Source: Oscillatoriales cyanobacterium M59_W2019_021 (lineage in GTDB: Bacteria; Cyanobacteriota; Cyanobacteriia; Cyanobacteriales; Geitlerinemataceae). From it: a DNA stretch of 64,000 nt. Location: positions 1 to 64,000 of the forward strand of contig DVED01000156.1 in NCBI GenBank assembly GCA_015295945.1, in the 5' to 3' direction. The notes beneath the pieces are model-generated. The model was not told where the DNA came from and ran no database searches. It saw only the letters and a program-made list of their open reading frames with translations. Below are positions 30,350 through 38,735 of the stretch, in pieces. Within the stretch, counting starts at the first letter, position 1; each line of letters opens with the position of its first letter. The position numbers were made by a program, and so were the translations under genes.

Positions 30350-31717
30350 CTATCTCGACTCTAACGTCGCCTCGGCAAGTTCGGAATCTACCGTCAGCGA
30401 AGGTTCGATCGACAGATCGATCATGCCGCTAGCCAAGGAATCCGGATCGGGTTGCACGCGGAACATGGCAATATCGATATACCGTGCCAAATAAGTAAAC
30501 GTTCCATCGACTATTCCCGAAACCCCAGCATTTAAAAAGTACACGCCGGGATTGAGGCAGCAATGAAACTTGAAGCGAACGGTGACGGTATTTCCCGGTT
30601 CGATATATTCGAGATTTTGCGATTCTCCCGGACAAGAAATCCCGCCCAATTCCAAACCGCTCACGGTTTTCACTAACATTCCAAACCGCACTTTATGCAC
30701 GGCTTTAAAGAAAGTGACGGAGTAAGTATAAATATAAGTCTTACGTCCGATGAGATGGTTAACTTGAACCTCTTCAACCGTGAGAATTTTCGGCTCGAAA
30801 ATTTTCGCCCCGCGAGAAATATACGACAGCGTGTTTTGCGGTACGAACCCCGGATCGTAAAATTCCCCTAACATAACCGGAGGAGCAGCTTCGATCTCTT
30901 TAGGCGATAATCCCTTGCCGTTGAGTTGGGATTCTTCTTCTCGATCGAGGCGAATTTCTTCGCGGATGGCTTCGTAGCGATCGCTCGGCGCGTAAATCAA
31001 TTTATGATAGCGATCGACCACTCGTTTTGGCTTTCCAGATAACAGCAACTCGCCCCGATCGAGCAACACCGCCCGATCGCACAATTCCACGATTGCCGAT
31101 GCCGAATGGGAGACAAATAAAATCGTTCCCCCCCGCGATTTAATCGACTCGATCCGGGCAAAACATTTGCGCTGAAAGGCTTCGTCCCCCACCGATAGCG
31201 CCTCGTCTACCACCAACACCTGGGGATCGACGCTGGTTGCCACCGAAAACGCCAACCGCACGAACATTCCGCTCGAATAGGTTTTCACCGGGCGATCAAT
31301 AAACTCGCCAATATCGGCAAACGCTTCGATCGCATCGAACCGATCCTCGATTTCTCGGGGATTCAAACCCAACAATTGCCCGTTGAAAAAGACATTTTGC
31401 CGTCCGGTAAACTCCGGATTAAAGCCGCTTCCCAGTTCCAACAGTGCCGAAATTCGACCGTTAACCCGTACCGTTCCCGCAGTCGGCGTCAGCGTGCCGA
31501 CGATAATTTGCAGCAGCGTACTTTTGCCGGAACCATTGCGTCCGACAATCCCCAAGGTTTGCCCTCGGGGAACCTCCAAACCCACATCCCGCAGCGCCCA
31601 AAACTCGTTACCCCGGCGTTGGCGGGGTTGGAGAATTTCTTTTAAGCGATCGGTCGGATGCGAATACTGCTTGAAGCACTTGGAAATATTCGCCAGCGAA
31701 ATTACAATTTCAGCCAT
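30350..31717 (-). CDS. wzt: Polysaccharide ABC exporter ATP-binding protein Wzt with C-terminal binding domain
   Basis: 455 residues. The N-terminal 250 form the nucleotide-binding domain: Walker A GRNGSGKST (59-67), signature YSSGMFVRLAFS near 148, Walker B VLVVDEAL, and the H-loop in FVSHSASAI. Residues about 290-440 form a beta-rich extension typical of Wzt proteins that recognise the cap on the finished glycan (as in E. coli O8/O9a). It works with the wzm-type permease encoded 264 bp upstream, and is followed by a tightly linked methyltransferase gene. Together they export a lipid-linked polysaccharide across the inner membrane. Confidence 0.93.
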   Translation of the reverse strand: MAEIVISLANISKCFKQYSHPTDRLKEILQPRQRRGNEFWALRDVGLEVPRGQTLGIVGRNGSGKSTLLQIIVGTLTPTAGTVRVNGRISALLELGSGFNPEFTGRQNVFFNGQLLGLNPREIEDRFDAIEAFADIGEFIDRPVKTYSSGMFVRLAFSVATSVDPQVLVVDEALSVGDEAFQRKCFARIESIKSRGGTILFVSHSASAIVELCDRAVLLDRGELLLSGKPKRVVDRYHKLIYAPSDRYEAIREEIRLDREEESQLNGKGLSPKEIEAAPPVMLGEFYDPGFVPQNTLSYISRGAKIFEPKILTVEEVQVNHLIGRKTYIYTYSVTFFKAVHKVRFGMLVKTVSGLELGGISCPGESQNLEYIEPGNTVTVRFKFHCCLNPGVYFLNAGVSGIVDGTFTYLARYIDIAMFRVQPDPDSLASGMIDLSIEPSLTVDSELAEATLESR

Positions 31718-31981
31718 GCTTTTATGGATAGCTATTAGCCGTTAGCTATTAGCAGTTAGCTCGGAGATCGATCTTCGCTGCCAATTCCACGTGGGGAAAG
31801 TGGGCGATATCTTCATCTTCAGGGCTCAGATTGTGGAACTCCTACGCGATCGCTTCTGGATCGGTGGAATGAACGAGTGAGGGCGAGACTTGGCGATCGT
31901 CGAGACGCGAATGCTATTTATTGTGACAGCAACTTTCCCCAGGGGCAATCCCCAACGGGAAATTCAGTTAGGTCAAGCCAC

Positions 31982-32833
31982 CTACAGCACGTCGGCAAAT
32001 GCCGGACGCAACCGCCGATAGCACCACAATCCCGCCAAGAATACGGCGGCGGAAATGCCCGAAGCTACAGCCCATTCAGCCGCATGACCGATTTCGCCCA
32101 CCAAGAGCAGATCGCGGTACACGGCAGAAAACGTCGCGATCGGATTGACCCAAAAGACCCAATCTTGGAAGGGTTCGGGGATCGCCGTTGCCGGATAGAC
32201 GATCGGGGTTAGATAGAATAAAAGATTGAGAAAAACTCCCGCCGTTTGGGGAATATCGCGCAAAAACACCGTCAGTCCGGCAGCGAAATATCCCAATCCC
32301 GCCGTTAACAGCAATTGCGGCAGCCAAATCAGCGGCAGCAGCCACAGGGTATTGTGAATCACCCCCGAAGACCACGCCACCAACACGATCAGCGCCATCA
32401 GTCCCAGGGAACTTTCGATAAACGCCGCGAGAACCGGAACCAGAGGCAGCAAGCACAGGGGAAAGACCACCTTTTTCACCAGATTGGGCTGGAGAATCAC
32501 GGCGTTTGAAGCTTGCAGAAAGCCGTTGGTAAACGCCAGCCAAGGCAGCAACCCCGCAAACAGCCACAAGCCGAAGGTGAGGTTGTTATCCGGCAGTCCG
32601 TCCAAAGACAGCTTGACTTTGAGGACGATCGAAAAGACGTAGGTATAGATAAAAAGCTGAGATAGTTGGTTCAGCAGGGGCCAAAAATTGCCCATCAACG
32701 AACCTTTGTAGCGAGATTCTAAGTCGCGCTGGGTCAGCGTCAGCAGCAGATCGAACTTCGATCGCCAAGGACCGGTTAAAGCCGGAATGCGAGGGAGGGA
32801 TCTCCGTTCGCTTTTGGGAAGAACGCCTCTCAT
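31982..32833 (-). CDS. wzm: Polysaccharide ABC exporter permease Wzm (ABC-2 type)
   Basis: 283-residue ABC-2 permease with about six membrane helices. The N-terminal segment LLLTLTQRDLESRYKGSLMG is typical of RfbD/TagG/Wzm permeases and precedes the first helix. It pairs with Wzt downstream on the same strand. The 264-bp gap between them contains STRR-like TAGCTATTAGC repeats (31729-31760) and no gene, so wzt may have its own promoter. The short basic N-terminus after ATG 32833 (RGVLPKSERRSLPRI) is cytoplasmic. Confidence 0.92.
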   Translation of the reverse strand: MRGVLPKSERRSLPRIPALTGPWRSKFDLLLTLTQRDLESRYKGSLMGNFWPLLNQLSQLFIYTYVFSIVLKVKLSLDGLPDNNLTFGLWLFAGLLPWLAFTNGFLQASNAVILQPNLVKKVVFPLCLLPLVPVLAAFIESSLGLMALIVLVAWSSGVIHNTLWLLPLIWLPQLLLTAGLGYFAAGLTVFLRDIPQTAGVFLNLLFYLTPIVYPATAIPEPFQDWVFWVNPIATFSAVYRDLLLVGEIGHAAEWAVASGISAAVFLAGLWCYRRLRPAFADVL

Positions 32834-33319
32834 TTTCCTCCACCACTCATGTTTACTCGTTCACTCCTTACCCCATCGAGGCGATCCGTTCCGGTCAATC
32901 TCTCGCCCGATCGATCGCGCCGAGTTGAGTTTCTCACACAGCCACTCTACCATTGACGAGCCAGATTCCCAAGATGTTGCTTCGGCGATCGCGAGATTTT
33001 TCGGCATTCGCCCGATCGAGGCTCGTCGCTATAGGTATTTTACCAAGCTTTTGAAGGGCTTCAACCGGGGCAGTCGATCGAGGTTCGATCTCCAAAACCG
33101 CGATCGTGTCGTCCGAATGCGGTAAGCTTATTCGAGATTCGAGAGAGCAGACTTCACCAAAGCTCCGACCGTAGCAAACTCCTGCTGGCTATCAGCTAGG
33201 GACGGGTCGTGGAGCGAGGAATCTTTAATTTTTCACGTTTAATTTTGCATTCTCCTGAACTCCTGTAGGCGAGAAGAGCGCGCTTACTCCTGAACTCCTG
33301 AACTTCTGTATTCTTCTTT
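32834..33319. other. Divergent intergenic region between wzm and the methyltransferase
   Basis: Contains no supported gene. Close to the methyltransferase start there is CTCCTGTAGGCG ... CTTACTCCTGAACTCCTGAAC (33252-33308), a repeat also found directly upstream of the protein kinase gene at 51299-51350. ATTTTTCACGTTTAATTTTG near 33228 is AT-rich and may include promoter elements. Confidence 0.5.
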
Positions 33320-34318
33320 ATGAGCATCCTCGATAGTTATATTCACACCGCACCGAGTTCTCAAAACGCCCTCGATTTATTTAAAGGGGAATGGTCGTCT
33401 AAGTTGCCTGCCGAATGCGCGGGACTCGAAGCGGGTCCCATTGCTTTATTTGAAGACGATCGCATTGCTTGGGCGATTGCTCAATTCGGCGGCGTAGAAG
33501 GTCAAACTATCCTCGAACTGGGTCCGCTGGAAGCGGGACACACCTATATGTTCGAGCGTCACGGTGCCGCCTCGATTACAGCGATCGAAGCTAACTCCCG
33601 CGCCTACCTCAAATGCCTGATTATCAAGGAAATTTTGGGGTTAACCCGTTCCCATTTCCACTACGGCGACTGCGTGGAGTACCTCAAAGGCAACCCCGGC
33701 AAGTTCGACCTCTGCTGCGCCAGCGGCGTTCTCTACCACATGGTCAACCCCGCCGAATTGATTTCCCTGATGGCGCAAGTGTCCGATCGCCTGTTCCTGT
33801 GGACGCACTACTACGACGAAAATATCGTTAAAAATAGCCCCCGCCTGATTCACAAATTTCCCGGCAGCATCGAAACCGAATATAACGGCTTCCAACACAC
33901 CCTCTACCAACAAGACTACGAAACCGCGCTCAACTCCATGGGATTCTGCGGCGGCGGCAACACCTACAGCAATTGGATGACCCGCGACGCGCTCTTAGAA
34001 TACCTCCAGCACGTGGGTTACGGCAACATTCAAATCAACTTCGACCTTCCCGACCATCCCAACGGTCCGAGTTTGGCACTGACGGCAGAGAAAGTCGGCG
34101 TTGCATCCGGCGGATCTTCCCCCCAAACCGCTTCGGTCAACAACGCCACCGTGGTAACAGATACGGAGGCACAATTGAGATCGCGCCTCGTCGAACTGCA
34201 ACTGCAACTCCAACAAGCCAAAGACCGCGTGACCGCCATGGAAACCAGCAAGTTCTGGAAACTGAGAACTCAATGGTTTAAGGTCAAAAAAAGCTTGGGA
34301 TTGCCTGCCGACGAGTAG
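33320..34318 (+). CDS. SAM-dependent methyltransferase with FWKLRT C-terminal tail
   Basis: 332 residues. Class I methyltransferase core with SAM loop ILELGPLEAGHTYMFE (about 62-77) and motif FDLCCASGVLYHMVNP near 130-145. A short helical linker (about 285-305) leads to the tail TAMETSKFWKLRTQWFKVKK. The same tail, MENTKFWKLRTLWFKLK, follows the coiled coil of the sulfotransferase fusion (minus strand, 24485-29455), which ties the two proteins together. It is transcribed divergently from wzm/wzt. Probable role: modification of the same exported glycan. Start ATG at 33320. Confidence 0.83.
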   Translation: MSILDSYIHTAPSSQNALDLFKGEWSSKLPAECAGLEAGPIALFEDDRIAWAIAQFGGVEGQTILELGPLEAGHTYMFERHGAASITAIEANSRAYLKCLIIKEILGLTRSHFHYGDCVEYLKGNPGKFDLCCASGVLYHMVNPAELISLMAQVSDRLFLWTHYYDENIVKNSPRLIHKFPGSIETEYNGFQHTLYQQDYETALNSMGFCGGGNTYSNWMTRDALLEYLQHVGYGNIQINFDLPDHPNGPSLALTAEKVGVASGGSSPQTASVNNATVVTDTEAQLRSRLVELQLQLQQAKDRVTAMETSKFWKLRTQWFKVKKSLGLPADE

Positions 34319-34413
34319 GGGTTTGGGATGGGTTATGGGTTATGGGTTGTTCGTTATTAGTGAATTCCCATGACCCATGACCGATTACCCCATTACCCTA
34401 TCCCGTACTGCCA

Positions 34414-36219
34414 CTACTGGGAGTCGGGACTCCACCAAGTCAGCCGCTCGAACGTGCCGTCGAGAAAACTAGCGCGACAAGCACGGCGCTGAATCTTTCC
34501 ACTAGACGTTTTGGGCAAGCTGCCGGGTTTGAGTAAGAGAACCGTCTGGATGGGCAACTCGTGCTCTTGGACGACGGCGCGTCGAATCGCCTCGACGATT
34601 TCCCGCGACCGTGGGTTGTTCCCCGGTTCCCACTCGACGCCCTGCCCCTTGACATAACTGCGATCGATTTCCGCCACCACCACCGCCCGTTCTTCGCCTT
34701 CGAGATCTACCGAAAAGGCTGCCGTACAGTGGGGTCGAATCGACGGATGGCTGCTTTCGACCGTCCACTCCACATCCTGGGGATAGTAGTTGCGACCGTT
34801 GACGATCGTCATATCTTTGAGACGACCGGTGACGAATAATTCACCGCCGTCTAGAAAACCCAAATCTCCCGTCCGCAAGAACGTTTGATCGCTCGAGGAC
34901 GGCATTTTCCCATTCCTTTCCCCCACTGCCAGTTGCGCCCGGAACAGTTCTTCTGTGGCGGTGGGATTTTGCCAGTAGCCATCGGCAACGCTGGCGCCGG
35001 AGATCCAAATTTCTCCAACCTCGTCTGGAGCGCAAGGAATGCGGGTGTCGGGATGGACGATGACAACGTGTTGGTCGGGTAAGGGGCGACCGCAACTGAC
35101 TAGCACGCGAGCGTTTTCCCCGTTGGCGAGATCGGTCTCCACCACTCGATGTCGCTCCAATTCCCGAGCGTCAACGGTTTTCAACCGAGGCGGATCGCTG
35201 GGGTTGCCACCGGACGCGAATAAGGTTGCCTCGGCTAACCCATAACAGGGATACAGTGCTGTCGCTCGAAACCCTGCCGGAGCGAACACCTGGGCAAATC
35301 GATCGAGGACGGTAGCGCTGATGGGTTCGGCACCGTTAAATGCCACCTGCCAACAACTCAAGTCGAGTTCGGCAATGTGTTCGGGCGCGATTTTGCGCGT
35401 GCAGAGGTCGTAGGCAAAATTCGGACCGCCGCTACAGGTCGCCCGGTAGTGGCTGATAGCTTGCAACCAACGCAACGGCTTTTGCAAAAACATCAGCGGC
35501 GACATTAAGGTCACGGGAAATCCGCCGTAGAGCGGTTGCAGAATGCCCCCAATCAAGCCCATATCGTGATACATGGGCAACCAGGAGACGACGTGGCTCT
35601 CGGCGTTAAGTCCGAAGGAGCGGTAAATGCCGTCCAAGTTGTGTAGCAGGTTGCCGTGGGTGACGCGGACGCCTTTCGGGTCGGCAGTCGAACCCGAAGT
35701 ATATTGGAGAAATGCCACCGTCGTGCGGTCTGCGTCCGGCGCTTGCCAGTGGGTTGCCGCGTCTTCGAGACGATCGGTGGCGAGCCACTTTAAGGCACTC
35801 AGTGCTGGCGAATCGGTACCGCGCCGCGCGAGGACGGAGAAGGTTTCGCGGGTGGTCAGAGCGATCGTTGCCCCCGAGTCGATGGCGATCGATTGCAGGC
35901 GGGAAAACGATCGATTGGGTCGAGGGGGATAAGCCGGAACGGCAATCGCTCCGGCGTATAGGCATCCAAAAAAAGCGCTCACGTATTCGAGTCCCGGCGG
36001 ATAGAGGAGTAGCACCCGTTCCCCCGGCAAACACAGTGATTGCAGGTGCGCGGCGATCGACCGCGCGTGCCGATCGAGTTCTTCGTAAGACAGGCTGAGG
36101 GTTTGAGTTTCTCCATCGACCAAAAACCGATAGGCGATGCGCGAGCTTTGGTTATCCGCGCGATCGCGCAGCAGGTCTACTAGAGTTTTTCCTGAAAATG
36201 CTTGAGCCGAGTAATTCAT
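34414..36219 (-). CDS. Stand-alone fatty acyl-AMP ligase (FAAL) family protein
   Basis: 601 residues from the ATG at 36219; an in-frame TTG at 36267 is the only upstream option. Adenylate-forming enzyme: PAYPPRPNRSF near residue 102, phosphate-binding loop QYTSGSTADPKGV near 172, GLAEATLFASGG near 320, TGDLGFLDGGELFVTGRLKD near 440, and the C-terminal catalytic lysine region LPKTSSGKIQRRACR. The PAYPPRPN segment and HPSIRPHCTAAF match FAALs, which make acyl-adenylates and pass them to carrier proteins. No PKS, NRPS or acyl carrier protein gene is adjacent, so its partner is elsewhere or the enzyme serves lipid recycling. Confidence 0.85.
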   Translation of the reverse strand: MNYSAQAFSGKTLVDLLRDRADNQSSRIAYRFLVDGETQTLSLSYEELDRHARSIAAHLQSLCLPGERVLLLYPPGLEYVSAFFGCLYAGAIAVPAYPPRPNRSFSRLQSIAIDSGATIALTTRETFSVLARRGTDSPALSALKWLATDRLEDAATHWQAPDADRTTVAFLQYTSGSTADPKGVRVTHGNLLHNLDGIYRSFGLNAESHVVSWLPMYHDMGLIGGILQPLYGGFPVTLMSPLMFLQKPLRWLQAISHYRATCSGGPNFAYDLCTRKIAPEHIAELDLSCWQVAFNGAEPISATVLDRFAQVFAPAGFRATALYPCYGLAEATLFASGGNPSDPPRLKTVDARELERHRVVETDLANGENARVLVSCGRPLPDQHVVIVHPDTRIPCAPDEVGEIWISGASVADGYWQNPTATEELFRAQLAVGERNGKMPSSSDQTFLRTGDLGFLDGGELFVTGRLKDMTIVNGRNYYPQDVEWTVESSHPSIRPHCTAAFSVDLEGEERAVVVAEIDRSYVKGQGVEWEPGNNPRSREIVEAIRRAVVQEHELPIQTVLLLKPGSLPKTSSGKIQRRACRASFLDGTFERLTWWSPDSQ

Positions 36220-36368
36220 CCGATCGTCGTAAGTGTTTCTAGGGTCTGATGGTGATACCTTTGCCAATTTTAGGAAAGGTCGCGCGAATACTAGACTTTA
36301 GACTAACCGATCGATCGCTCGTGTTTTCAACGTCAAACGAAGGCAGATGGCAGAAGGTAGAACGAGAG

Positions 36369-36872
36369 TTAATTTACCGGAACCGATCCCGGCGGACAGT
36401 CTAACTCTTGACCGGGTATGGATTGGGCGGGAAAAACGGGGGGAACTGGGGACGGTTGCTCTGTTTGGCAGAGGTTCATCACCGCTTCGACGCCATTTTC
36501 GTTCGGTTTCACGGTAACGATGCCCGCATAGCTGTGTTTGTCCTCCGCACGAGCTGTAGCGGTCATGATGACTCGTCCGGTAGCTTCTTCGGACACCACG
36601 TCGTAAACGTAGTCCGGCGTTTCCAAGTTGAGGTCGATCCCCATTTTGTCGGGGGAAGTGGCAAAGCTGCCGTTGGCTTTGTAGTAGGCTTCTTGTCCTC
36701 GAGTGAGGGCTTGAATGTAAAATTTAGCTTGGTTTTCGCTACTTAAATCGGGTTTTTGGATGCTGAGCTGGCAACCCGTCAACATCAAAGGCGCGATTAG
36801 TAAACCGCATTTCCCCCATTTTTTCAAGACGTCCGAGGGGGATTGACGATTCGATCGAGCGGTGAGGTTCAT
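36369..36872 (-). CDS. Lipoprotein with type IV pilin-like G/H domain
   Basis: 167 residues from ATG 36872. Residues 20-34 form a lipoprotein signal ending in lipobox LTGC with Cys34 as the acylation site. The following region, YIQALTRGQEAYYKANGSFATSPDKMGI, is the characteristic core of cyanobacterial 'type IV pilin-like G/H' proteins, which normally start with a prepilin peptide instead. A proline-rich C-terminus contains a cysteine pair (CQTEQ ... LDCPPG). Location: probably anchored in the outer or thylakoid/plasma membrane by lipid. An ATG at 36917 would place the signal 15 residues deeper, so the later start is preferred. Function unknown. Confidence 0.7.
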   Translation of the reverse strand: MNLTARSNRQSPSDVLKKWGKCGLLIAPLMLTGCQLSIQKPDLSSENQAKFYIQALTRGQEAYYKANGSFATSPDKMGIDLNLETPDYVYDVVSEEATGRVIMTATARAEDKHSYAGIVTVKPNENGVEAVMNLCQTEQPSPVPPVFPAQSIPGQELDCPPGSVPVN

Positions 36873-36926
36873 CTGGAATATTGAATCTAATGCAACACAT
36901 CCCCAGTCATTTCTCATCCTGGGGGG

Positions 36927-37197
36927 TTGACATAACCTACAAGGTGTGAATGCTAAATTCCAGAAATTTCAGAAAGTTTGATCGACAGTTCTTTGAGATT
37001 TAAGATTGCCTGCACGAACGATCGCCGATGATGACCGCTTTTGACCTTCCCGCCGCCGACGAGATTTGTCACCATAGGGGTGGTATCTCTCTAGGGTCAA
37101 TTGCTAACTCGAGGGTGTTTCAGCGTGCATTCACTGGCGATCGCCGGAGTCCAACGTCCTAACCCCGAGGACGAACTCCGGCGATCGCCTTTTTTCA
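36927..37197 (+). ncRNA. Possible small RNA ending in a strong terminator
   Basis: There is no ORF between the lipoprotein and the collagen-like gene, yet a strong plus-strand terminator stands at 37136-37196, 119 bp before the next ATG. A TTGACA hexamer at 36927-36932 could be a -35 box, but no good -10 follows at 16-18 bp. The 5' end is therefore not fixed; a transcript of about 120-240 nt is possible. Alternatively the hairpin is a leader attenuator for the downstream gene. Confidence 0.35.
37136..37196 (+). terminator. Strong two-part hairpin terminator
   Basis: Outer arms GGCGATCGCCGGAGT (37136-37150) and ACTCCGGCGATCGCC (37175-37189) are perfectly complementary over 15 pairs. An inner stem CGTCCT/AGGACG (37155-37160, 37168-37173) is stacked on it, and six T follow at 37190-37195. 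Each outer arm contains a HIP1 GCGATCGC word. Confidence 0.85.
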
Positions 37198-37268
37198 GCG
37201 TTGGCAACAGAATACCCGGAATGTACGTCGATCGAGAAGGAAAAAGATTGATGCTCTAATGCCAAGTT

Positions 37269-37289
37269 GCAGTTGGCAACTGCTATAAA
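37269..37289 (+). promoter_or_regulatory. Candidate -10 box with an operator-like palindrome ahead of it
   Basis: GCAGTTGGCAACTGC (37269-37283) is a perfect 6-3-6 palindrome and is immediately followed by TATAAA (37284-37289), 26 bp before the ATG of the collagen-like gene at 37316. The palindrome occupies the expected spacer region, as a repressor site would. No -35 match is obvious. Confidence 0.4.
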
Positions 37290-37315
37290 AATTAGAGGTT
37301 AGAAGATTCTCCGTT

Positions 37316-38656
37316 ATGAAAGTTTCGGTTTTGGGCAAATTGTCTCTGGTTTTAATTCCCTTAACTTTGGCAACTGCTGCCGTTTCTCCCCCACCCAGTT
37401 TCAGTCAGTCGAACGCCTCAAACTGGGTCGCGAACGTTAACCAGACGCCTCGCCAAGGGACGGATGGCAGACCCGGACGGGAGGGTCGCGACGGAACCCC
37501 TCAGACCATTTTTGCCAACGGAACGGCGGTCAACCTCGATCTGTCGGGTGGCGATGGCACAAACGGAGAAGACGGCAGCGACGGCGAAAATATGCGAAAC
37601 TGCTTACTTCCCGATCGACCCTCGTTCGATATCAACGCACCGAATGGGGGAAATGGCGGTCGCGGTGGCGATGGCGGTCGAGGGGGAAATGGGGGAGATC
37701 TGACGGTTTACTATACCAATTTAGACGATTTGCAGGCAATTTCCGTTCGATCGCCGGGAGGACGCGGTGGATTAGGCGGACGGGGGGGACGCGGCGGCGA
37801 GGGGTGTCGGTGCGATCGCCGCTCTTGGGAACGAAACGATCGACGCTACCATTGTAACGACGGAAGTTATGGCAGCGATGGTGCAGACGGAAGGGATGGC
37901 GACGATGGCAGTTTGGGGAGGCTGTGGATTGTCAATAGTACGGAAGAATTGCCCCCGGAAGTGCCGACGCTCACCGTGCCGCTTGCCGATTTGCGCGATC
38001 GCACTTTCGATCTCTCCCGCCATATTTGGGAAACTAAACTCGGTGCCACTGCCTTACTCGCATCAGGTTCAATCATTGACGACGAATACAACGAGTTTGT
38101 CAAACGGTTGGAAGGATCGTTTCAGTTGGCGTGGCAGGCAGATCGACCTCTGACGGATTTTACCGGGGATGCGACGATCGAGATGCAAAATGACGGGAGG
38201 ATCGAGATCGAGTTTCCCGAAGACGTTTGGGTGGAAGGTCGAACGCAACAAGACACCGATCGCACCCTGTTTACCGTAGAAAATGCGATCGCCAAACGTG
38301 AAGCGACTCAGCTACAAGTTGCCGAATTTTCCGGGAACGGTACGGACTTACAACTGGCACTGGTAGATTTAGCGCAAAAATCCGACCTCATCGATACGAA
38401 GGTACAAATCGAATACCGTTCCACCGATCGAGATAGCGGACGAGAACGCTACCGCACCCGCTACGAAGGAGAAATCCCCGCCGAACTCCTCCACCGCAAC
38501 TACAATCGGTTTGTGATGGATTTGGGCAAATTACCGATCGATTCTCGCTTTCTCCAACCCGGCATTTCCGTGGAAATCGAATTGACTTTAACGCGATCGT
38601 TCGGCGGACGTTCGGCACAACAGGAAATTAACTGGCAAGGCGAGATTAAGCGATAG
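37316..38656 (+). CDS. Secreted glycine-rich, collagen-like protein
   Basis: 446 residues with an N-terminal signal peptide (about 1-31, hydrophobic core LSLVLIPLTLATAA). Residues about 45-205 are packed with short glycine triplets (GTDGRPGREGRDGTP, GGNGGRGGDGGRGGNGGD, GGRGGLGGRGGRGGEG, GSDGADGRDGDDGS). This is collagen-like but interrupted by loops with cysteines (CLLPDR, CRCDRR). The C-terminal 240 residues are a mixed beta domain (residues about 210-446) with no family I recognise. Probably exported to the surface or matrix. A promoter with an operator-like palindrome lies just upstream. Confidence 0.78.
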   Translation: MKVSVLGKLSLVLIPLTLATAAVSPPPSFSQSNASNWVANVNQTPRQGTDGRPGREGRDGTPQTIFANGTAVNLDLSGGDGTNGEDGSDGENMRNCLLPDRPSFDINAPNGGNGGRGGDGGRGGNGGDLTVYYTNLDDLQAISVRSPGGRGGLGGRGGRGGEGCRCDRRSWERNDRRYHCNDGSYGSDGADGRDGDDGSLGRLWIVNSTEELPPEVPTLTVPLADLRDRTFDLSRHIWETKLGATALLASGSIIDDEYNEFVKRLEGSFQLAWQADRPLTDFTGDATIEMQNDGRIEIEFPEDVWVEGRTQQDTDRTLFTVENAIAKREATQLQVAEFSGNGTDLQLALVDLAQKSDLIDTKVQIEYRSTDRDSGRERYRTRYEGEIPAELLHRNYNRFVMDLGKLPIDSRFLQPGISVEIELTLTRSFGGRSAQQEINWQGEIKR

Positions 38657-38735
38657 GGGAAGAAGGCAGGGGACGCAGGGGAAGCAGAGGGAGAAAGTTC
38701 TTGCCAATGACCAATGACCAACCCCAAACCTCAAA

